Below, in pieces: positions 1 through 10,566 of a stretch of DNA of 64,000 nucleotides. Position 1 is the stretch's first letter, and every line of letters begins with the position of its first letter. Source of the DNA: Mixta calida (GTDB lineage: Bacteria; Pseudomonadota; Gammaproteobacteria; Enterobacterales; Enterobacteriaceae). The notes beneath the pieces are model-generated. The model saw only the letters and a list, made by a program, of their open reading frames with translations. It made no database searches and was not told the DNA's origin. The translations under genes were made by a program, and so were the position numbers. The stretch lies in the NCBI RefSeq assembly GCF_002953215.1, contig NZ_CP026378.1, positions 310,001 to 374,000 on the forward strand, in the 5' to 3' direction.

Positions 1-241
1 AAGCGTTACGCCATTTTCGGGGACATGAACGCGGCGCATTATCAGCGACAAACCGCGCCGGGGGAAAGAAAAATATAGCTTTTTTTTGCCATAAAAGTGT
101 AAAACGCCGGTCATCAGGCAGGAAAAATGCCAGGAAATCCGTTAGTTACATTATGTTACTTTACGGAATTTCTTGTTACGCTGGCCCGGATGTCGGCAAC
201 ACATTACAATCGCGGTTTTGGCCGCCAGGCAGGAGTGAGCA

Positions 242-1426
242 GTGGAAAAGTATGACGTTATCATTATAGGCGCAGGGGCCGCCGGGCTGTTTTGCGCAGC
301 GCAGGCCGGGCAGCGTGGCCGCCGGGTATTGCTGATTGATAACGGCAAAAAACCGGGCCGAAAAATACTGATGTCCGGCGGCGGCCGCTGCAATTTCACC
401 AATCTCTATACCGAGCCTGCCGCCTACCTGTCGCATAACCCCCATTTCTGCAAATCAGCGCTGGCGCGCTACACGCAGTGGGACTTTATCGGCCTGGTGA
501 ACCAGTATGGCATCGCTTACCACGAAAAAACGCTGGGCCAGCTGTTCTGCGACGATTCAGCGCAGCAGATCGTCGACCTGCTGATGGCGGAATGCGAAAA
601 GGGACAGGTCACGCTGCGTCTGCGCAGCGAAGTGATCGCGGTTAGCCGCGATGAGGCGGGCTATCGCGTACAGCTCAACGGCGCGGAAGCGCAGGCGGAA
701 AAGCTGGTGATCGCCAGCGGCGGCCTGTCGATGCCGGGCCTGGGCGCCTCGCCGTTCGGCTATCGGCTGGCGGAGCAGTTCGGCCTGCGTATCCACCCGA
801 CGCGCGCTGCGCTGGTGCCTTTTACCCTGCACAAGCCACTGCTGGAGCAGTTACAAACCCTGTCGGGCGTATCGCTGCCGACGGTGATTGAGGCGGCCGA
901 CGGCACGCGCTTCAAAGAGGCGATGCTGTTTACGCACCGCGGCCTTTCCGGGCCGTCGGTGCTGCAAATCTCCAGCTACTGGCAGCCGGGCGAATATGTC
1001 ACCATCAACCTGTCACCCGAACAGGATCTCGATGCCTTTATTAATGAGGAACGCGAGGCGCGCCCGAACCAGAGCCTGAAAAATACCCTGGCGAAGCCGC
1101 TGCCGAAACGGCTGGTAGAGGTATTGCAGGCGTTGGGCGTGGTGCCGGAAGTGACGTTAAAGCAGCTTAACGGCAAACAGCAGCGCGAGCTGACCGAAAC
1201 GCTGCACCACTGGCGCATCCAGCCTAACGGCACAGAAGGCTACCGCACGGCGGAGGTGACGCTGGGCGGCGTCGACACGACCCAGCTCTCTTCAAAAACC
1301 ATGGAAGCGCGCGACGTGCCGGGGCTTTATTTTATCGGCGAGGTGGTAGACGTCACCGGCTGGCTTGGCGGCTATAACTTCCAGTGGGCGTGGAGTTCCG
1401 CCTGGGCCTGCGCGCAGGCGCTGTAG
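242..1426 (+). CDS. yhiN: FAD-dependent oxidoreductase of the YhiN/HI0933 family
   Basis: This is a 394-residue flavoprotein-like oxidoreductase whose physiological substrate is unknown in the family. The N-terminus carries the dinucleotide-binding motif GAGAAG (residues 10-15), followed by the family block GRKILMSGGGRCNFTN around residues 40-54. The C-terminus contains the second FAD-contacting region GLYFIGEVVDVTGWLGGYN. Length and sequence match E. coli YhiN throughout. The start is GTG at 242, preceded by an AGGAG ribosome binding site; no better ATG lies upstream. The 241 bases before it are non-coding and include an AT-rich promoter-like stretch. The gene is monocistronic and faces the regulator gene downstream. 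Confidence 0.93.
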   Translation: MEKYDVIIIGAGAAGLFCAAQAGQRGRRVLLIDNGKKPGRKILMSGGGRCNFTNLYTEPAAYLSHNPHFCKSALARYTQWDFIGLVNQYGIAYHEKTLGQLFCDDSAQQIVDLLMAECEKGQVTLRLRSEVIAVSRDEAGYRVQLNGAEAQAEKLVIASGGLSMPGLGASPFGYRLAEQFGLRIHPTRAALVPFTLHKPLLEQLQTLSGVSLPTVIEAADGTRFKEAMLFTHRGLSGPSVLQISSYWQPGEYVTINLSPEQDLDAFINEEREARPNQSLKNTLAKPLPKRLVEVLQALGVVPEVTLKQLNGKQQRELTETLHHWRIQPNGTEGYRTAEVTLGGVDTTQLSSKTMEARDVPGLYFIGEVVDVTGWLGGYNFQWAWSSAWACAQAL

Positions 1427-1453
1427 AAAACATACGTCGGTCCGCGCCTCCTG

Positions 1454-1682
1454 TCACGTGCAGGGCAGGCCGTGGCTGGCGAAACCCTGGCGCGACGTCA
1501 GGCACAGAACAGCGCCGTCCGCTTTAACAAACGCGGCGGGGATCACCGCTTTCGAGGTGAACAGATAGTGATCTTTACTGACAGGCAGGAAAAATGTCTG
1601 CTCCCCCTGACTACGGGAGAAAGATGACAAAAAAGAGAATAAAAGCCAGCAGGCCTGCGAAAACAAGCGTTTTATATTTCAT
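1454..1682 (-). pseudogene. Small exported protein gene, probably frameshifted
   Basis: An ATG at 1682, 14 bases after the stop of the CadC-like regulator and preceded by a strong GAAGGAG site, opens a 23-codon frame (1682-1611). It encodes a basic start followed by a hydrophobic stretch (MKYKTLVFAGLLAFILFF) and stops at TAG. The +1 frame stays open across this stop down to 1454 and encodes a polar tail (SRSQGEQTFFLPVSKDHYLF onwards, ending GLPCT). Removing one T from the T6 run at about codons 17-18 joins both frames into one protein of about 75 residues with a normal signal sequence. I infer either a disabled gene, a sequencing error in the homopolymer or programmed frameshifting; a stand-alone 23-residue membrane peptide is also possible. 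I do not recognise the family. Confidence 0.45.
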
Positions 1683-1696
1683 GCCCCTCTCCTTCG

Positions 1697-2440
1697 CTAC
1701 AAGGAGGGGCAGGCAGATTCATCATGAGTCAGCGGATTTTGGCAGGAAACAAGTACAATGTTTTTCGCCGGCTGGTTGTGAACAATATAGACATAGGGAT
1801 AATGTAGACAGTCAATGTAATTATGCACCATGTTATTGACTGCTTCCAGCGGCACTTTTTTCTCTTTATAAACGTACAGCTGACACTCTCCTATATCTTC
1901 CAGCTTATGGTAGTTGTTAATTGTTGTCTGAACATCGGTGTTAACCGGAAGGATGAAGAAAATAAAGAGCAACAGTAAAGCGATCGGCAATACCAGTAAA
2001 CATGGCTTAAGCAGCGGAGACAGAGCACTAAACGCATCAGTCTCGCCAGGTAAACGTTTAACGGCTTCGGTTGGCTCAGGCTGTGGTGGCGATTCGTCGT
2101 CGCTGTGCACCAGAGTAATAGACTGTTCAATTTTGAACCCTTTGCGCGGCACCGTAATAACCCAGCGGCCAGCTTCAGGCTGCAGTTGATTAAGGCCGCG
2201 CCGAATAAGCGAGATATTTTGATACAGCGTATTGGGCGAAACGTTACGACCATTTTCCCCCCAGGCAAAATCATAAAGCTCTTTCTGTAAAACTATACCA
2301 TCGGTTTTAAGCAAGATTTCAAGGCATCTCGCGGCAGGCTGCGTTAAGGTAATTTCCTTTGTTTCAACTCTGCGAATAGAGAGTTTCTTTTTTTCAGGGC
2401 AAAAGTAAATTACATCATTAATAATATAGACCGGTTGCAT
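1697..2440 (-). CDS. Membrane-anchored winged-helix transcriptional regulator (CadC/ToxR type)
   Basis: A 247-residue one-component regulator. Residues 1-105 form an OmpR/PhoB-type winged helix (conserved ending GRWVITVPRKGF at about 91-102). A proline-rich linker follows, then a single hydrophobic span at about 146-164 (PCLLVLPIALLLLFIFFI). A short periplasmic tail of about 80 residues carries four cysteines, near residues 186, 215, 233 and 244, which could form disulfides. The cytoplasmic DNA-binding plus periplasmic sensor layout is that of CadC, ToxR and PsaE. A small exported-protein frame lies 14 bases downstream and is probably co-transcribed. The 814-base AT-rich region upstream is shared with the divergent LuxR-type gene. 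Signal and targets are unknown. Confidence 0.8.
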   Translation of the reverse strand: MQPVYIINDVIYFCPEKKKLSIRRVETKEITLTQPAARCLEILLKTDGIVLQKELYDFAWGENGRNVSPNTLYQNISLIRRGLNQLQPEAGRWVITVPRKGFKIEQSITLVHSDDESPPQPEPTEAVKRLPGETDAFSALSPLLKPCLLVLPIALLLLFIFFILPVNTDVQTTINNYHKLEDIGECQLYVYKEKKVPLEAVNNMVHNYIDCLHYPYVYIVHNQPAKNIVLVSCQNPLTHDESACPSL

Positions 2441-3254
2441 GGCTACATCCTGATTGCTAAGTCAACTTTACGTCTCTTAATGTTTTAAACCCTATCATGT
2501 TTTGATTAAAACTTGCATGCTTTTCATCGCTTATATAGAGATAGCAATACGTTTATAAGCGACCATTTTAAGCGCTATTTCAGAAAGCAAAGATTAACCG
2601 GCTGTTCAGGTGAGGAAAACTTTCCCTATGTCGGCGCAAACGTTGAGTAAAATTCGATGCACCAGGGTTAAAAAACAACGCTATCGTTGCTGCATAGGCT
2701 GAAAAGGATAGTTTTCCCTTAACAATATGGCGTGAGAGGATTTAAGGTTTTCGCCTGCGGACTCCCTGAAAATACGTTGGAGAAGTAATTTAAGATTTTG
2801 ATTTTTATGCATTTATATCGAAAATGTAGAATCTTATCTCCTTAAAAATTGACACAATAAGATGTCCATTATTCCTCTTATGCGCTAATTAATTTTTTAA
2901 GGATATTATTTAATCCAGTTAACATTGTTTGCTTTTTTTAGACGGTTTAGATTCTTTCCATTCACAGTAAACCATATGGGTATAAATTTGAAATAAACCG
3001 GGAAGTGGCAAAAGAGAGGTTGATAAACAGAAACGACTCAATAAATGAGCCGGATAAACACCAAACCATGGAATAAACAAACGGCACCGACGGCGCTAAT
3101 TTCGCCGGCAAAAATAATAGCGGTAGATAAATGCTGACCTCTTTCAGCACGGCAGTTAAATGTGACACAGCCGACAATTCGCCGGTTGCTCCTGTCCAGA
3201 AAAAGATGATTGGCGTGCAAACATAATTACTCCAGGTAAGGATGTTAAAGTCTT
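2441..3254. other. AT-rich intergenic region between two divergent regulators
   Basis: No convincing gene is seen in these 814 bases, which are visibly AT-richer than the flanks. It must hold the promoters of the CadC-like gene (left) and the LuxR-type gene (right). An 8-base inverted pair GGAAAACT (2614-2621) / AGTTTTCC (2710-2717) is present but may be chance. Short frames on the minus strand at 2962-3220 lack ribosome binding sites and look accidental. Base composition and regulator content suggest acquired DNA. Confidence 0.5.
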
Positions 3255-3866
3255 ATGAAAATCATTTTATGTTCTGACAATTTCTTTTTTGCACAGGGCG
3301 CTGCGGCTCTGCTGCAGTCGGCCGGCCACGAGACCTGGGATTTTTTTTATCATCCTGAAAAAGCGCTTCCTGACGATCCGAATGAGGAATTTACCCTGAT
3401 TGTCGATACCAGTGAGAGAAAACGGCTGCGTCAGCTTTTCTCCCGGCTGGAGGGGCGGTCATTACGCATCTTCTTTATTACTGACGAACTGTTCTATAAA
3501 AACGATTTGAGCGGTCTTGTGCAGGGCGTCATAGCGCGAAAAGTTGACGCCCAGGGATTGCTGGCCGCACTGGATGAAGAAAAGGCTGGCGCAAAGCCTC
3601 TGGAGTTTCTGCTGACCATACAGCAGCGGAAGGTATTGCAGTATCTGTTGCGGGGTATCCCTCCGGGCATGGTTGCGCGACTGATGAACATTTCCGTGAA
3701 AACCGTTTCCGCGCATAAGCGTAAAGTATTAATGAATTTAGGATTGAAAAAGATGAATGCACGCGCGTTCAGCTGCCTCGGCGATTTTTTCTATAAATCC
3801 CTGCTGATTTCAGAGCATCACCGGCCAAAAAAAAGTAAGCACTTTGTTAACCAGGCCGTCTATTAA
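3255..3866 (+). CDS. Orphan LuxR-type DNA-binding regulator
   Basis: A 203-residue protein with a C-terminal LuxR/FixJ helix-turn-helix at about residues 118-175 (QQRKVLQYLLRGIPPGMVAR, then SVKTVSAHKRKVL). The N-terminal 110 residues resemble a degenerate receiver-like domain. It starts MKIILCSDNFFFAQGAAALL but lacks an obvious conserved phospho-acceptor aspartate pattern. No partner kinase is adjacent. This shape is shared with the BglJ/RcsA/FimZ-like orphan regulators of enterobacteria, which act as transcription activators, often by dimerising with RcsB. That link is an inference. ATG at 3255 follows an AGGTAAGGA site. A strong terminator lies about 105 bases downstream. Confidence 0.75.
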   Translation: MKIILCSDNFFFAQGAAALLQSAGHETWDFFYHPEKALPDDPNEEFTLIVDTSERKRLRQLFSRLEGRSLRIFFITDELFYKNDLSGLVQGVIARKVDAQGLLAALDEEKAGAKPLEFLLTIQQRKVLQYLLRGIPPGMVARLMNISVKTVSAHKRKVLMNLGLKKMNARAFSCLGDFFYKSLLISEHHRPKKSKHFVNQAVY

Positions 3867-3971
3867 CGTCGCGTTACGGTTAAAGCAGCGTAACGCCCGG
3901 CAGAGTGCATCGCGCCTGATGTGACCGGTCAATTTCAAGATGTTAAACAATTTATTAAGGTTCCGAACGAA

Positions 3972-4011
3972 GGCGGTGCGCTGTCCCTAATTTTTGCATC
4001 GCCTTTTTTTT
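3972..4011 (+). terminator. Rho-independent terminator
   Basis: GGCGGTGC (3972-3979) pairs with GCATCGCC (3996-4003) with one G-U pair, followed by eight T. It lies 105 bases past the LuxR-type gene. It ends either that transcript or an unmarked small RNA starting in 3870-3960. Confidence 0.8.
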
Positions 4012-4152
4012 CTCTTCGCTTCCCGCATCCCTTGCATGGCGCGGGCTTAGCGCTTAATGCGATGCCTTCCTCGATTACTGACCACGACGTTAAGCGTATG
4101 TTTCGCTTTGCTTCGCTTGCGCAATTCTCAAGAGATACTAACTTTTAATATA

Positions 4153-4206
4153 GAAATTCCCTGGTGTTGGCGCAGATGCGCACCCCGCTTGATGCGGGTT
4201 TTTTTT
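4153..4206 (+). ncRNA. ArcZ-like small RNA (3' core and terminator)
   Basis: The 19-base string TTCCCTGGTGTTGGCGCAG (4157-4175) followed by GCGCACCCCG (4178-4187) matches, from memory, the processed 3' half of the Hfq-dependent small RNA ArcZ of E. coli. That half contains the seed used on rpoS, flhDC and other mRNAs. As in ArcZ, the segment folds locally (GCGC AGAT GCGC with flanking GGT/ACC) and ends in a CCCGC/GCGGG hairpin plus eight T. The sequence upstream does not resemble the E. coli 5' half, so the true 5' end (perhaps 4080-4157) is unknown. A TAATAT hexamer at 4146-4151 could even start a short RNA directly at the core. Canonical arcZ lies beside arcB; here it sits between an orphan LuxR gene and an alcohol dehydrogenase. 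Confidence 0.72.
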
Positions 4207-4262
4207 AAACGGCGCTTATCAGGAGATGGTCATCTCATTTATCCCCAACATGGAGAAAGGCA

Positions 4263-5456
4263 ATGAAAGCACTGACTTATCATGGCCCCCATCGTGTCAA
4301 AGTTGATAATGTTCCCGATCCTGGCCTGGAAGCGCCGGATGACATCATTCTACGCGTTACCGCTACCGCTATTTGCGGTTCCGATCTGCATCTCTATCGC
4401 GGCAAAATTCCTGGCACCTCTCATGGGGATATCTTTGGCCATGAGTTTATGGGGGAAGTGGTGGAAGCGGGATCCGCAGTGACGGCGGTGCAGAAAGGGG
4501 ATCGCGTAGTGGTGCCTTTTGTTATCGCCTGCGGCGACTGTTTCTTTTGTCGCTTGCAAGAGTTTGCCGCCTGTGAGACGACCAATCCCGGCCGTGGGGC
4601 GATCCTGAATAAGAAACAGATCACTTCTCCGGCGGCGCTGTTTGGCTTCAGCGCACTGTATGGCGGCGTGCCGGGCGGACAGGCGGAATATGTACGCGTG
4701 CCGAAAGCGAACACCGGACCGTTTAAAGTACCGCAGATCCTGGCGGACGATAAAGTGCTGTTCCTCTCTGATATCCTGCCTACCGCCTGGCAGGCGGTGA
4801 AAAACGCACAGGTAACCAAAGGCAGCAGCCTGGCGATTTTCGGCGCCGGTCCGGTGGGACTGTTGACCGCCGCCTGCGCGCGTATGCTGGGCGCGGAAAA
4901 AATCTTCATGGTGGATCACCATCCCTATCGACTCGCCTTTGCGCAGGAGCGCTACGACGTTATTCCCATCAACTTTGATGAAAATGACGATCCGGCGGCC
5001 TTTATCATTGAAAACACCGTTAACCATCGCGGCGTTGACGCAGTTGTCGATGCGGTCGGCTTTGAAGCGAAAGGCAGCCTGACCGAAACCGTGATGACCA
5101 ACCTGAAGCTGGAGGGCAGCAGCGGCAAAGCGCTGCGTCAGTGCATCGCGGCGGTAAGGCGCGGCGGCATCGTCAGCGTGCCGGGCGTGTATGCAGGTTT
5201 TATCCACGGCTTCCTGTTTGGCGACGCCTTTGATAAAGGGCTGACCTTTAAAATGGGGCAGACGCACGTTCAGGCTTACCTGCCGGAGTTGCTGGACCTG
5301 ATTGAGCAGGGGCTGATTAAACCCGAAGAGATTATTACACATCATATGCCGCTGGAGCGAGCGGAGGAGGCGTACAAGATCTTTGAAAAACGCGAAGAAG
5401 AGTGCCGCAAGGTGATTCTGGTGCCAGGACTGACTGAAACGCTGCGCCACGTATAA
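4263..5456 (+). CDS. Zinc-dependent alcohol dehydrogenase, formaldehyde-dehydrogenase-like subfamily
   Basis: A 397-residue medium-chain dehydrogenase. Catalytic zinc ligands are visible as C38 ([10 protein letters not shown]) and H60-E61 (FGHEFMG). The structural zinc cluster is C90, C93, C96 and C104 ([15 protein letters not shown]). The NAD(P)-binding GAGPVG is at 194-199. The acidic residue after the second strand (MVDHH) favours NAD. The family includes glutathione-independent formaldehyde dehydrogenases and many alcohol dehydrogenases of unknown substrate, so the substrate cannot be read here. ATG at 4263 follows a GGAGAAAGG site. The ArcZ-like RNA ends 56 bases upstream, and a GAGATG-GT-CATCTC palindrome (4223-4236) lies in the leader. 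A paralogue is encoded at 21505-22731. Confidence 0.88.
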   Translation: MKALTYHGPHRVKVDNVPDPGLEAPDDIILRVTATAICGSDLHLYRGKIPGTSHGDIFGHEFMGEVVEAGSAVTAVQKGDRVVVPFVIACGDCFFCRLQEFAACETTNPGRGAILNKKQITSPAALFGFSALYGGVPGGQAEYVRVPKANTGPFKVPQILADDKVLFLSDILPTAWQAVKNAQVTKGSSLAIFGAGPVGLLTAACARMLGAEKIFMVDHHPYRLAFAQERYDVIPINFDENDDPAAFIIENTVNHRGVDAVVDAVGFEAKGSLTETVMTNLKLEGSSGKALRQCIAAVRRGGIVSVPGVYAGFIHGFLFGDAFDKGLTFKMGQTHVQAYLPELLDLIEQGLIKPEEIITHHMPLERAEEAYKIFEKREEECRKVILVPGLTETLRHV

Positions 5457-5473
5457 TCGGCCTTGGCGGTAAG

Positions 5474-5508
5474 AACGGGTTTCTGGCTTATGCCGAAACC
5501 CGTTTTTT
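5474..5508. terminator. Bidirectional terminator
   Basis: AACGGGTTTC (5474-5483) pairs with GAAACCCGTT (5495-5504), followed by T's. It separates the convergent dehydrogenase and amidase genes. The mirror strand has a shorter T tract. Confidence 0.8.
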
Positions 5509-5515
5509 TATGAGC

Positions 5516-6010
5516 CTAGTTATTTTCCTGAAGCAGCTCTTTCAGACGGGTAAGGGTAAACAGCGCCGCCTGATTGATTACTGATTCGCTGTCGCCGCTG
5601 AAATGCTTTATCTCCGCCTTTATCGTACCGTTGGGAAACCCCCAGCCAAACCAGATAGTGCCTGCCGGGGTGCCGTCCGGGCCGTCGTCAGGACCGGCAT
5701 AGCCGGTCACCGACAGGCTGACCGATTCACCGGACTGCGCTTTTGCGCCAGCCGCCATCTCACGCGCCGTCGCCTGGCTGACGGCGGTGTATTTCTCCAG
5801 CGTCCGCTGATCGACCTTTAGCAGACGCATTTTGGCGTCATTGGTATAGGTCACGAAGCCGCTGCTGAAATAGTCCGCGCTGCTGCTGGCGGAACACATC
5901 GCCATGCTGACCAGCCCGCCGGTGCAGGATTCCGCCGTCGCCAACTTAACCCCGGCCTCGGTAAGCCATTCCCCTAATTCTGAAGCCGCCTGACGTAATT
6001 GTTCATTCAT
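5516..6010 (-). CDS. CinA C-terminal domain protein, nicotinamide-nucleotide amidase family (YdeJ-like)
   Basis: A 164-residue stand-alone CinA C-terminal (PncC-type) domain. The family signature TAESCTGG (residues 25-32) is present, with S28 as the expected nucleophile, together with the later SVTGYAGPDDGPDG block. PncC deamidates nicotinamide mononucleotide to nicotinate mononucleotide in pyridine nucleotide recycling. Enterobacteria also carry a paralogue, YdeJ, whose activity is uncertain. The divergence of the later block suggests this may be the YdeJ-type member. ATG at 6010 follows AAGGAGAACGAC. The gene is convergent with the alcohol dehydrogenase. Confidence 0.82.
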   Translation of the reverse strand: MNEQLRQAASELGEWLTEAGVKLATAESCTGGLVSMAMCSASSSADYFSSGFVTYTNDAKMRLLKVDQRTLEKYTAVSQATAREMAAGAKAQSGESVSLSVTGYAGPDDGPDGTPAGTIWFGWGFPNGTIKAEIKHFSGDSESVINQAALFTLTRLKELLQENN

Positions 6011-6350
6011 TGTCGTTCTCCTTGCGCTGTGGAATCAATTAAGTGTAGAAGACCTGCCCGCCGCTGGCAGACAGAGATAAAAATCTCTCTTCAGCAACGT
6101 AATATTTTCCACGCTGCGCGTTTGAAGAAATTATGTTTTCTGAATCTTTTCCTGAATTTCTTAACCGATCGCTGGCAGCGCCGATAATTCTTATCGATTT
6201 ATTAATAAATGCCAACTATTCAGAGTTTATTTTAATACCGCTGCTATTTTCCTGTTAAAGGCCATTTATCGACGCCGGAAAAAGGAGTAATTCTCCGTGC
6301 GTGGATAACCGGCATGGAGTTTATTCATAGCGAAAGGAAACTGCTTTTAT
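6011..6350. other. Intergenic region upstream of the autotransporter
   Basis: No gene is seen in these 340 bases. It holds the promoter of the amidase gene at the left and an AT-rich leader of the autotransporter at the right (6120-6240), ending in a CGAAAGGAAA ribosome binding site before 6351. A short plus-strand frame (5999-6187) lacks coding character. Confidence 0.5.
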
Positions 6351-9314
<2,964 letters not shown>

Positions 9315-9353
9315 TACGCGCGCTTTACCTGCTTTTACCTGACTCTGCTCCCG

Positions 9354-9419
9354 GAGCCGCCTGATTACGCTTATATTTTTGCCGTACAGGTTATTGTTTC
9401 CTGCCGCATCAGGCGGCTC
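9354..9419. repeat. Perfect 12-bp inverted repeat with 42-base loop
   Basis: GAGCCGCCTGAT (9354-9365) and ATCAGGCGGCTC (9408-9419) are exact reverse complements. They lie between the autotransporter stop and the hydrolase gene, the right arm ending only 21 bases before the hydrolase ATG. No T tract follows, so it is either a weak terminator, an mRNA 5' hairpin of the hydrolase or a palindromic repeat. Confidence 0.8.
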
Positions 9420-9440
9420 ACTTAAAACAGGAGCAGACTA

Positions 9441-10433
9441 ATGAACAAGCTCACCTCCCTGGCCGGCGCGTTGGCGCTGATGCTGGCGGCGGGGAATGCG
9501 TCGGCCGCCTCTTACGGCGAGCAGCTGGAAGGCTTTCCTATGCCTTATCCGCTTCAGCATTTCACCTTTTCCTCTCAGCAGCAGTCGCTCAGCATGGGCT
9601 ATATGGATGTGAAGCCGGTCGGTCAGGCTAACGGGCATGTGGCGGTATTGATGCACGGCAAAAACTTCTGCGGCGCCACCTGGGAAAGCACTATCCGTGC
9701 GCTGAGCCAGCAGGGATACCGCGTCATTGCGCCCGATCAGGTGGGCTTCTGTACCTCTACCAAGCCTGACAGCTATCAGTACAGCTTCCAGCAGCTCGCC
9801 AGCAACACACATCAGCTGCTCAAGAGTCTGGGCGTGGAAAAAGCGATTGTTATCGGCCACTCCACCGGCGGCATGCTGGCGACGCGTTATGCGCTGATGT
9901 ATCCGCAGCAGACGGAAAAGCTGGTGATGGTCAATCCGATCGGTCTGGAGGACTGGAAAGCGAAAGGCGCGCCCTGGCGCACGGTGGATGAGTGGTATCA
10001 GCGCGAGCTAAAGCTGTCGGCGGAAGGGATCAAAAAGTATGAGCAGCAGACTTACTATGCGGGCAACTGGAAGCCGGAGTATGACAAATGGGTCGATATG
10101 CTGGCCGGGCTGAACAGCGGGCCGGGACATAAGAAAGTTGCCTGGAACTCCGCGCTGATCTACGACATGATCTACAGTCAGCCGGTTTACTACGAGCTGC
10201 CGGATCTGCGTGTCCCGACCACGCTGTTTATCGGCACCGCCGATACCACCGCCATCGGCAGCGATATCGCGTCACCGGCGGTGAAAGCGCAGCTGGGGCA
10301 TTATGAGGTATTGGGGAAAGAAGCGGCGAAACGCATTCCCCACGCCCGCCTGGTTGAGTTTGACGGCATGGGACACGCGCCGCAAATGGAGGCGCCGGAG
10401 AAGTTTAACCAGGCGCTGATAGAGGATTTATAG
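9441..10433 (+). CDS. Exported alpha/beta hydrolase
   Basis: A 330-residue alpha/beta hydrolase with a cleavable signal peptide (MNKLTSLAGALALMLAAGNA, cleavage likely after the ASA at residues 21-23), so it acts in the periplasm or outside. The nucleophile elbow is GHSTGG with S141. Probable acid D268 (IGTADTT) and base H312 (GMGHAPQMEAP) complete the triad. An oxyanion region HGKNFCGATW is present near residue 71. Substrate unknown; related proteins are annotated as esterases or haloalkane-dehalogenase-like. The TAG stop is supplied by the left end of an ERIC element, so the extreme C-terminus (IEDL) may have been trimmed by the insertion. Confidence 0.85.
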   Translation: MNKLTSLAGALALMLAAGNASAASYGEQLEGFPMPYPLQHFTFSSQQQSLSMGYMDVKPVGQANGHVAVLMHGKNFCGATWESTIRALSQQGYRVIAPDQVGFCTSTKPDSYQYSFQQLASNTHQLLKSLGVEKAIVIGHSTGGMLATRYALMYPQQTEKLVMVNPIGLEDWKAKGAPWRTVDEWYQRELKLSAEGIKKYEQQTYYAGNWKPEYDKWVDMLAGLNSGPGHKKVAWNSALIYDMIYSQPVYYELPDLRVPTTLFIGTADTTAIGSDIASPAVKAQLGHYEVLGKEAAKRIPHARLVEFDGMGHAPQMEAPEKFNQALIEDL

Positions 10434-10555
10434 CCTAAATAATTCAGGGTGCAGGAAGGCGGCAAGGGCGTGAATCGCCGGGAGCTTACAAAAGTAAGTG
10501 ACCGGTGTGAGCGAACGCAGCCAACGAATCTGCGGCCTGAAGTATGACGGCTATA
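10429..10555 (+). repeat. ERIC element (enterobacterial repetitive intergenic consensus), 127 bp
   Basis: The element begins TATAGCC and ends GGCTATA, exact inverted ends 127 bases apart, the known ERIC length. The core GGGAGCTTACAAAAGTAAGT and GTGAGCGAACGCAGCCAACG agree with the ERIC consensus from which the ERIC1R/ERIC2 typing primers derive. It fills nearly the whole gap between the hydrolase and the dipeptidase. It supplies the hydrolase stop codon and ends 11 bases before the dipeptidase ATG. As RNA it would form a long hairpin. Confidence 0.93.
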
Positions 10556-10566
10556 GCGATGCTGAA

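Noticed and set aside
2614-2717. GGAAAACT/AGTTTTCC inverted pair
   Set aside because: Only eight bases with an 88-base gap in AT-rich DNA; likely chance.
2962-3220. Two short minus-strand frames with hydrophobic content in the regulator intergenic region
   Set aside because: No ribosome binding site, overlapping frames, and the region must hold promoters of the flanking genes.
4350-5450. Long open frame of 366 codons antisense to the first alcohol dehydrogenase
   Set aside because: It is the shadow of a clear coding gene in GC-rich DNA, with no ribosome binding site and a His/Gln/Arg-rich product.
10498-10566. Upstream GTG start for the dipeptidase
   Set aside because: The codon lies inside the ERIC element; the added residues are repeat-derived and absent from the family.
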